A stretch of DNA of 9,931 nt from positions 1 to 9,931 of the forward strand of contig DAOVJF010000059.1 in assembly GCA_030673355.1 (NCBI GenBank). The letters are read 5' to 3'. The position numbers were made by a program, and so were the translations under genes. This DNA comes from Planctomycetota bacterium (GTDB taxonomy: Bacteria; JAJVIF01; JAPKYR01). Every line of letters begins with the position of its first letter. Position 1 is the stretch's first letter. Below the pieces are notes generated by a model. That model saw only the letters and a program-made list of their open reading frames with translations. It was not told where the DNA came from and searched no databases. Of the stretch, positions 1 to 6,500 are shown in pieces.

Positions 1-1206
1 ACCGCGCTGGTAAGCCCCGATATTTATCAGGTCTTCCATATCACGGTAAGCCGCAATGTGTTCTTTCAACTGCTGTGCCATTTGAATGTGTTCAGTGTCA
101 ACAATCTGCCTCATGACCCTGGACACGCTCGTGAGCATATCCACCGCGGGAAAATGCCCGCGATCGGAAAGCTCACGTGTAAGAATGATATGCCCGTCCA
201 GGGTAGCCCTCGATATATCGCTGATCGGTTCCGCAAGGTCATCGCCTTCGACCAGTACCGTGTACAGCCCGGTGATGCTGCCTTTATTCGACCGCCCGGC
301 GCGTTCGAGCAGCTTGGGAATAATCCCGAAAACACTCGGCGGGTATCCCCTCGTAGCGGGGGGATCACCAGCAGCCAGCCCGACCTCCCGGCCAGCGAGG
401 GCGAACCTGGTTAGTGAATCCATCATAAATAAAACGTCCCGGCCGGAATCCCTGAAATATTCGGCGATCGCTGCCGCGGTCAGTGCGCCCCTCATACGGA
501 GCAGTGCGGGCTGGTTTGAGGTCGCAACGACAACCACGCTCCTCTTGAGACCTTCCGGACCGAGATCGCGTTCGATAAATTCACGGACCTCACGTCCACG
601 TTCCCCCACAAGCGCGATTACATTTATATCGGCCCCGGTGTACCGTGCCATCATTCCAAGAAGTACGCTTTTTCCAACGCCGCTGCCCGAGAAAATCCCG
701 ACCCTCTGTCCTTTGCCGAGTGTCATACATGAATCGACAGCCTTTATACCGGTGACCATGGCCTCATCGATCAGGGGCCTTGTTACCGGATTCGGGCCGA
801 GCCGGTAAATCGGGTTCGACTGTCCCCTCGGAAATGCCGGGCCTTCATCTATCGGACGTCCAATACCGTCAACCACCCGGCCGATGAGAAAATCACCGGT
901 GTTTATTCTGAGTCCGTTCGCTATCGTCCGTACAGACGCACCCGGACGAACCCCGCTCAATTCACCGTATGGAAGCAGGATCACTTTCCTTGTATCGAAA
1001 CCGATAACCTCGCACAAAAGGGGATCGAGGTTCTGCCGTTCGACTTCCACAACCTGTCCCTGGACCGGATCAGGCAGGCAGGCTTCAAGGCCGATCCCGA
1101 CCAGCTTGGTAACAGTGCCCCTGACCCTGGAAGCCGGTGCGGCATCGAGCGTGTGATAAAAAGGTGTCAGATCGAGGGATTGAACGGAAGGAGGGTCAAG
1201 AGCCAT
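1..1206 (-). CDS. fliI: Flagellum-specific ATPase FliI (3' end cut by window edge)
   Basis: This is the hexameric ATPase of the flagellar type III export apparatus, at the cytoplasmic base of the basal body, where it helps unfold and feed export substrates. Read on the minus strand, 402 codons are present. FliI proteins are usually about 430-450 residues, so only the C-terminal end is missing. Visible signatures are the Walker A loop GSGVGKS (residues 174-180), GERGREV (201-207), the Walker B strand VLFMMDSLTRF (258-268), the family motif PPATRGYPPSVF (282-293), GSITGLYTVLVEGDD (309-323) and DGHI (337-340). The start is fixed by GGAGGAG at 1211-1217, four bases before the ATG. It overlaps the end of fliH by 11 bp, so translational coupling is likely. 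The TRGYPPSVF and GERGREV contexts favour FliI over F1-ATPase beta. A non-flagellar SctN ATPase is the alternative, but the adjacent fliG argues against it. Confidence 0.97.
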   Translation of the reverse strand, partial: MALDPPSVQSLDLTPFYHTLDAAPASRVRGTVTKLVGIGLEACLPDPVQGQVVEVERQNLDPLLCEVIGFDTRKVILLPYGELSGVRPGASVRTIANGLRINTGDFLIGRVVDGIGRPIDEGPAFPRGQSNPIYRLGPNPVTRPLIDEAMVTGIKAVDSCMTLGKGQRVGIFSGSGVGKSVLLGMMARYTGADINVIALVGERGREVREFIERDLGPEGLKRSVVVVATSNQPALLRMRGALTAAAIAEYFRDSGRDVLFMMDSLTRFALAGREVGLAAGDPPATRGYPPSVFGIIPKLLERAGRSNKGSITGLYTVLVEGDDLAEPISDISRATLDGHIILTRELSDRGHFPAVDMLTSVSRVMRQIVDTEHIQMAQQLKEHIAAYRDMEDLINIGAYQRG

Positions 1207-1975
1207 TCTGCTCCTCCCCTGCCGTCCGGGATTGCAGGCCGCGGTTCTTCGCCTGGTCCTTAAGCAACGAACCGATTTCTTCGAGGGCCTCAAGGAACTT
1301 TGCGTCAATCATGCCGTTATCGCTTTCAAGACGGAGGCTTCCGGTACTCAAAGTCGGATCGCTTCTTAACGACGTAACGATATTTTCGGCGGACACACCG
1401 GTTTCATGGAGATATGTTTCGATAATATCCAGCTCGTCCGGGCATACCGATAATGTCACTTCAACTCCGGGTGGCATGCGTTCGAGAAGCGCCCGCGCCC
1501 TTTCAGCAATTGTACGGGGTCGGGTATGGAGTTCATTAATTAAAATTTTTCGCGCGAGATCGCAGGAAAGTTCGATAATCCCCGTAAGGTTTGAATCGAG
1601 AAACTCCGTACGATTTTCCTTCATCATTTGAATTTCATTTTCAAGGTTTGTAAGAAGGCCCTGCAGTTTTTCAAGGGCTTCTCGCTTTGCCGCAAGGTCC
1701 CCGTCGCTCCTTGCCTTCGACCTGATCGACTCAGCTACGTTTTTCGCATCCGATACAATCCTGTCGGCTTCCGTATGGGCATTTTCAAGTAAAACAGCAA
1801 TCTTTTCATTCGCTGCATGCTCGAGCTGCTCGACCCTGGTCATCTCCTCGGTCTTGTTAATCTCCCTGCGTACCCGTACAAGTTGCTCGGCCTGCCCGGC
1901 GATCGGAATTCCCTTGATCAGTACAACATCCGGTTTATCCAGGGGGTGAATTTTGTTCGCTTCAGGATCAGACAT
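1196..1975 (-). CDS. fliH: Flagellar export stator-stalk protein FliH
   Basis: FliH binds FliI, holds its ATPase activity in check and tethers it to the C-ring. It is homologous to the peripheral stalk of F- and V-type ATPases. From the ATG at 1975 the protein is 259 residues. After a short N-terminal part comes a long Ala/Glu/Lys-rich stretch (about residues 35-120) with the heptad look of a coiled coil. A C-terminal FliH-like domain (about 128-240) follows, containing ELSCDLARKIL and, near its end, a GSLRLESDNGMIDA segment of the kind that precedes the last helix in this family. An in-frame GTG at 1990 would add five residues. I prefer the ATG because AGGA sits eight bases before it, while the GTG has no good Shine-Dalgarno sequence. 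The gene lies 60 bp after fliG and overlaps fliI. FliH is poorly conserved, so the call rests on fold features and gene order. Confidence 0.9.
   Translation of the reverse strand: MSDPEANKIHPLDKPDVVLIKGIPIAGQAEQLVRVRREINKTEEMTRVEQLEHAANEKIAVLLENAHTEADRIVSDAKNVAESIRSKARSDGDLAAKREALEKLQGLLTNLENEIQMMKENRTEFLDSNLTGIIELSCDLARKILINELHTRPRTIAERARALLERMPPGVEVTLSVCPDELDIIETYLHETGVSAENIVTSLRSDPTLSTGSLRLESDNGMIDAKFLEALEEIGSLLKDQAKNRGLQSRTAGEEQNGS
1211..1217 (-). promoter_or_regulatory. Ribosome binding site of fliI
   Basis: The minus strand reads GGAGGAG four bases before the ATG at 1206. It lies inside the last codons of fliH and fixes the fliI start within the overlap. Confidence 0.8.
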
Positions 1976-2035
1976 CGGGTTGTTCCTCACTTGCCGATTC
2001 GATGTTTATCTCTTCCCGCATAATCATAAAAAAAA

Positions 2036-3037
2036 TCAGGTGATCAGTTCCTCCTCGCCGCCCTTTACGATAATGATGTCACCCTGGTCCTCAAGCTGCC
2101 TGATTATGTTAACAATACGCTGCTGCGCTGTTTCCACGTCCTTGAGACGGACCGGACCCATGAATTCCATCTCCTCCTGGAGCATGCTTGCAGCCCGCTT
2201 CGACATGTTCTTGAATACCTTGGTCGCCACCTCTTCGGATACGCCCTTGAGTGCCAGCGAGAGTTCCTTCGTGTCAACTTCCCTCAGGACCTGCTGCACC
2301 GAGCGATCATCGAGATGGATGATATCCTCGAAAACGAACATCATGTTTTTAACCTGCTCGGCGAGTTCCGGGTCCCGGTCCCCAAGAGCCTCCAGGATCG
2401 CTTTCTCCGTTCCGCGATCGACCTTGTTTAAAACCTCAACAAGGGACTGGACACCTCCGGCAGATGAAAATTCCTGGGACAGGATGGCCGACAGGTTTTT
2501 CTCCATGACCCTTTCGATCTCGCGGATAACTTCCGGGCTGGTCCGATCCAGAAGCGCGAGCCGCATCGCCACCTCGGCCTGCTTCTCGGCATCCAGGGCA
2601 CTGAGAAGCATCGAGGCCTGGTTCGTTTCAAGATAGGCCATTACGAGCGCGATCGTCTGGGGATGCTCGTTGATTATAAAATTCGTGATCGCCTGCGGGT
2701 CGGTACGCCTTACAAAATCGAACGGGCTTACCTGGAGAAATGTCGACAGCCTTTGTACGACTTCCTCGGCACGGGCCGATCCGAGAGCTTCCTCCAGGAC
2801 CGAACGTGCATAATCCACTCCACCCATCGTGATGTACTGCTGGGCCACGCCGATCTCATGGAAATCCCGGTAAACATCATCGATAAGATCGGAATCGATC
2901 TTGCCGATGTTCGCGAGTTCCATCGTGATTATCTCGACCTCGGAATCGGTCAGGTACTTGTAAATTTCCGCCGCCGAATCCTTGCCGAGGGCAGCCATAA
3001 TGACCGCGGCTTTACGTTTTCCTAATATCTTTGCCAT
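2036..3037 (-). CDS. fliG: Flagellar motor switch protein FliG
   Basis: FliG is the C-ring protein at the cytoplasmic face of the MS ring. It takes up torque from the stator and participates in direction switching. The product has the normal length (333 residues) and all three domains: an N-terminal FliF-binding domain, a middle domain with the EHPQTI motif (124-129), and the C-terminal torque domain with MFVFEDI (233-239), LALKG (261-265) and GPVRL (294-298). The charged residues known to matter in E. coli FliG (K264, R281, D288, D289, R297) fall at exactly the same numbers here as K, R, E, E and R. The two Asp-to-Glu changes keep the charge, so the motor protein looks functional. The ATG at 3037 is the first in-frame start after an upstream stop, and there is no recognisable Shine-Dalgarno sequence before it. 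fliG opens the cluster; fliF, which often precedes it, is not in this window. Confidence 0.98.
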   Translation of the reverse strand: MAKILGKRKAAVIMAALGKDSAAEIYKYLTDSEVEIITMELANIGKIDSDLIDDVYRDFHEIGVAQQYITMGGVDYARSVLEEALGSARAEEVVQRLSTFLQVSPFDFVRRTDPQAITNFIINEHPQTIALVMAYLETNQASMLLSALDAEKQAEVAMRLALLDRTSPEVIREIERVMEKNLSAILSQEFSSAGGVQSLVEVLNKVDRGTEKAILEALGDRDPELAEQVKNMMFVFEDIIHLDDRSVQQVLREVDTKELSLALKGVSEEVATKVFKNMSKRAASMLQEEMEFMGPVRLKDVETAQQRIVNIIRQLEDQGDIIIVKGGEEELIT

Positions 3038-3045
3038 TACACAAA

Positions 3046-3068
3046 AGTATACTATGCGCAGGCATAGT
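3046..3068 (-). promoter_or_regulatory. Possible fliG promoter with palindromic operator
   Basis: On the minus strand TATACT (3051-3046) ends eight bases before the fliG ATG, which would put the transcription start at or within a few bases of the A of the start codon. Immediately upstream is a perfect inverted repeat, ACTATGC-4 nt-GCATAGT (3051-3068), covering the usual spacer between -10 and -35. No convincing -35 box is visible at 16-19 bp, and I see no sigma-54 or sigma-28 promoter. An activator or repressor binding the palindrome is possible but inferred. Confidence 0.3.
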
Positions 3069-3147
3069 TCGGGAGGGTTTAATCTCCCTGTATTAATATT
3101 ATTATCGTCTTAATATACCTTAATGTGTCGCAATATCAGGCTCGATT

Positions 3148-3306
3148 ATGTCTCATTTGTTAATCACTGTTGTCCAAAACAAAATTTCATCAATCGGGGA
3201 GTGCCTCGAATGGTCCTTTAGTCCGATAGCATCCGGCGGCAAAACCCCGGTTGGTACATACAGCGATGCATCGATCGTTCACTATCAGCCTGACGACTGC
3301 CGGTAA
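3148..3306 (+). CDS. Small hypothetical ORF (52 codons), doubtful
   Basis: An ATG-initiated frame of 52 residues lies in the intergenic region and ends at TAA 3304-3306. The product would begin MSHLLITVVQ and end YQPDDCR. It has two cysteines, no signal peptide, no membrane helix and no similarity I recognise. The only ribosome-binding hint is AGG seven bases before the ATG. In its favour, from about 3190 the base composition is clearly richer in G+C than the flanking AT-rich DNA and similar to the neighbouring genes. Against it, a frame this long can arise by chance, and the same bases form a strong stem-loop, so a structured RNA or a gene remnant is an equally good reading. Confidence 0.25.
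   Translation: MSHLLITVVQNKISSIGECLEWSFSPIASGGKTPVGTYSDASIVHYQPDDCR
3189..3279 (+). other. Candidate structured RNA element
   Basis: The plus strand can form an 11-bp stem between 3189-3199 and 3245-3255, including two G-U pairs. Above it are a small AG/AAA internal loop and a second 4-bp stem, TGCC (3202-3205) with GGCA (3238-3241). A further hairpin, AGCGAT with ATCGTT, spans 3262-3279. CCGGC (3233-3237), in the loop of the first stem, can also pair with GCCGG (3299-3303), which would make a pseudoknot or an alternative fold. The two wobble pairs become C-A mismatches on the minus strand, which favours plus-strand transcription. I do not recognise a known riboswitch; the core bases expected of a c-di-GMP-I or SAM aptamer are absent. 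Confidence 0.3.
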
Positions 3307-3325
3307 AACCTGTTAAGGTCTGATT

Positions 3326-3358
3326 AATCAAACTTAAATATGTTTTTTATATTTGATT
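3326..3358. repeat. AT-rich imperfect inverted repeat
   Basis: AATCAAA (3326-3332) is the reverse complement of TTTGATT (3352-3358), with further A/T pairing inside. It contains almost no G or C, so it would be a weak terminator at best. It may act as a bent or easily melted stretch just upstream of the lipoprotein promoter. Confidence 0.35.
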
Positions 3359-3371
3359 ATAAGTAAATAAC

Positions 3372-3401
3372 TCGCCATGTAACTAATTTTTTTGATATAA
3401 T
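3372..3401 (+). promoter_or_regulatory. Extended -10 sigma-70-type promoter of the lipoprotein gene
   Basis: TATAAT at 3396-3401 is a perfect -10 hexamer and is preceded by TGA, giving the TGn extended -10. TCGCCA at 3372-3377 matches four of six bases of TTGACA at an 18-bp spacing. The predicted start is near 3408, giving a leader of about 75 nt before the ATG at 3483. Confidence 0.7.
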
Positions 3402-3409
3402 GTTTTACC

Positions 3410-3436
3410 GAATCTTTATTTATTACCAAAAGATTC
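3410..3436 (+). promoter_or_regulatory. Hairpin at the predicted 5' end of the lipoprotein mRNA
   Basis: GAATCTTT (3410-3417) and AAAGATTC (3429-3436) are perfect 8-base inverted arms around an 11-base loop. They begin two to three bases after the predicted transcription start. It could be a 5' stem that protects the mRNA, or an operator just downstream of the promoter; the sequence does not decide. Confidence 0.4.
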
Positions 3437-3470
3437 TGTAACTTCGGTGAGGGCAAGTAAGAAAATTTAT

Positions 3471-3476
3471 GGAGGT
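3471..3476 (+). promoter_or_regulatory. Ribosome binding site that fixes the lipoprotein start
   Basis: GGAGGT lies six bases before the ATG at 3483. It rules out the longer in-frame reading from GTG 3447, which would add 12 residues in front of an otherwise textbook lipoprotein signal peptide. Confidence 0.85.
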
Positions 3477-3482
3477 CTAGTT

Positions 3483-3554
3483 ATGCATAATCTGATCAAG
3501 GTTACGCAACAAATTTTTATATTCTCTTTAATAACGGTCCTGATTGCCGGTTGT
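3483..3554 (+). other. Lipoprotein signal peptide and lipobox
   Basis: One lysine (residue 6), then a hydrophobic stretch from about residue 11 to 22, then L-I-A-G-C with the Cys at residue 24 (codon 3552-3554). This is a clear signal peptidase II site. The residue after Cys is Ser, so there is no inner-membrane retention Asp at +2. Confidence 0.9.
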
Positions 3555-6500
3555 TCATCCGGTGGATTAAATCCGACACAACCACCCATATCGGAGCAGG
3601 GTGAAAGCCCGCTGCTGACCGATACCGGCCTGCCAACTCATGAATCGAGCAGCACGGCTGGATTAATGCCGGTGGGATTCTACGATGTGACCCTGGACCT
3701 GGAGTCGGGCGAGGCTGTAATCACACCGCTTCGCACAACCGATATAACGCTAAATATCATGAATCTGCTCCAGACGCCACTGGGTAACCCGGCGAATTTC
3801 CTCATCGAAATCACCGACCTCAGCCAGTTGGCGGATGGAATCATCGGTGTCGATATCACTGTCAGGCATCCATTCGAAATGTCGCAATATACGGCATTCG
3901 ACGCTATGCTGATCATGTATAGTGACGGCTCGATCGTGAGCGATGAGGACCCGGATGTTAACTACCCGGGCACCGACGATTTAAGGCTCCTGAATGCCGA
4001 TGGTTATACCCGCTGGATGAATCCTGTCGAGTTTACCTCGGGCAACCTCTTCGGGTTTCTCGAGGGCAATTTCGGTACTAAGGACGGCGGTTTCACAGCC
4101 ACTATAAACGGTTACAAATACTATCCAACCGGTATCGAAGCGACCGAAACCGTCCATGACTTCTTCACCGATCTGGCAAATCTGGTAAAACGTGGCGCAT
4201 GGATGCCAGGTTCCGCGGTCCCCAGGAACTTTATAATCCAGTTCCCAAAGGAAGACGGGGAAACAGTGGTCAGGTTCCAGTATGGATTTATTGTCCGCTG
4301 GGAACCTGCTCTGGATGAGTATGGCGATCCCATTCCGGATCCCAAACTCGCGGACTTCCCACTCAACGCGAATATGCCTGAAGCGGTTCATATCGCCGTG
4401 GATTCATCATCAAGTACGGCTTATTACATTGATGAAACCCAAAAAGGCGGGAATCTGATTCTCGATTTGACAATCTACGACTGGCAGGCGGTGTTAACTC
4501 CAGGCGGTGCCGCGGAACAGATTATAGAACTTATTGTTGAAGCTCCATCGGGAATGATCGCAGGCGGTGTTTCATTCTCAACTACAGATATACTGAACGC
4601 GCAGGCATCCTCGGGTCCGACACACACTCAGACGATTCTCGAAATCCCGAATGTTGTGCCGACAGGTCTTTACGAGGAAATCCTGATTACCGTTCGGTCA
4701 ACCGACCCAACCACCTATGACCAGGGTTTCGGCACTCCCTTCCCGGAAGGCGCGCATCTAGCCGCATACCAGCGTGCCATTGTCGACATAAAAGATTACA
4801 TCCCGAACATTGCGCCTGTGATCGATGAAATTAACGGTGAAACCATGGTCAACTGTTTCATCGGTGAAGAGGAATACACCGTAACGGCGCATGATCCCGA
4901 TCCCGGCGATACGCTCACCTACAAGTGGGAGGTCACCCCGGATGCAGTGCTTCCAACATTTGCCGACCCGCTGAGCACGACCGACATCTGTGTTGTCGAC
5001 TGGGCCGATAACGATATATATCCATACGGTGAATGGGATGTCTGGGTGCAGGTTTCGGACGGTATCGCATTTGTCAGGGACCACCTGGATGTGACCAAGT
5101 CCGATGAACAGCTTATCGCGGGGATGATCCTGGCCGATCCCTTACATGTCAGCGATGTCACCTGCGATATCACCGGCGAGTATACCGCTCAGGCAAGCGA
5201 CTGCAATCCGGACGCGATTCTCGAGTACAGGTTCATCCGCAAATTCACAACGGATGAAACTCCCCCTGATTCTGTTGATCCTGACTGGACCGCCTGGCAA
5301 CCCGGCCCGGTATGGGTTGTCGACTGGGACAACACCGAGCTCGGCGTGTGGCAAATCTGGGCGCACGTACGGGAAACTGCTGATCATGCCGTCGAGGATG
5401 TCTCACCCGCATTTGCGGTTGAGCGGATCAATTCAATTCCATATGTCTACATGGTTTATGGACCTGACAAAGTAGACTGCACCAACACTGATGCATTATA
5501 TGATGCGGGCATTGTGGACGACTGCGATGCAGGTCAGGTACATGCCCGATGGTGGGGAATCTCGGAGACACCTTCTCCCTCCGGTGCGGACTGGACTGAA
5601 TTTTCAAGCAATAATTTCGTCATCGACTGGTCAGTATTTCCAACCGGATTATATTACATCTATCAAAAAGCACATGATGGTTTTGTTGAATACACATGCG
5701 GTAATCCTCTCGATATTGAGCGGGTCAATACCCCTCCCACTGTCCCGACACCGACGGGTCTCGATACGGTTTACTGTGACACGGTAACCGATTACACCTG
5801 CGATGTTGAGGACTGCGACACCGGTGATATTCTCACAACCCAATATTATCTTTCAACAGATAAAAATACGCCAATTGGCGGAGAATGGATAGCTTTCACA
5901 GGCAGCACATTCACTCCCGATTTCTCATCCACTCCCAATGGAGAATGCTACCTGTTCGCACGAGCTGACGATGGACATGGCTGGGTTGTATGTGCTCAGT
6001 CGTTTAAAATGATGAAAGAGAACACGGCACCGGTTGTCGGGACACCTTCCGGAAACACCGATGTAGATTGCACAACTCTGGAAACGTACACGGTCGATAT
6101 CTCCGACTGCGATCCCGGTGACCTTGTGCAGTCCTGGGCGCTCTCAACGGAACCCGACGACCCCGGCAGTAACTGGAATAGTTTCACCGGAAATTCATTT
6201 GAAATCAACTGGGAAAAATACTATGTCAAGCCATTGTATCTCTTCGTAAAAGCAGAAGATGGAGATGCTACAACCATCTGCGACCCGTCTCTTGCGATTG
6301 TTAACAATAATGCCGCTCCTGTGCTGGAACATGCACCGGAGGGTCAGACCACAATAGTCTGCGGCGGCGAGGAAGATTACAATGTCGGCTTATGCAGCGA
6401 CTGCAACCTTGATGCAAATGTGCATCGCTACTGGATTATTTCAAGCACCGACACTCTTCCCCCACCCGGCGCACAATGGACAGAATTCCCATTCGCGGAT

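Noticed and set aside
86..808. Long plus-strand open frame opposite fliI
   Set aside because: It is Ser/Arg/Pro-rich, has no ribosome site and lies antisense to an unmistakable FliI ATPase.
1976..1990. GTG start for fliH adding five residues
   Set aside because: No Shine-Dalgarno sequence precedes it; the AGGA inside it is correctly spaced for the ATG at 1975.
2028..2035. Programmed frameshift at the T8 tract after fliG
   Set aside because: The fliG stop codon comes before the tract, and FliG already has its normal length and C-terminus.
3071..3088. GGGAG / CTCCC hairpin as a terminator
   Set aside because: The stem is only five bases, no T-run follows and no gene ends upstream of it on that strand.
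3189..3310. c-di-GMP-I (GEMM) or SAM riboswitch
   Set aside because: The GGCAAACC and GACGCAAAGCC-type core of GEMM and the SAM-I core are absent on both strands.
3447..3482. GTG start giving a protein 12 residues longer
   Set aside because: The GGAGGT at 3471-3476 serves the ATG at 3483, and the signal peptide is normal only from that start.
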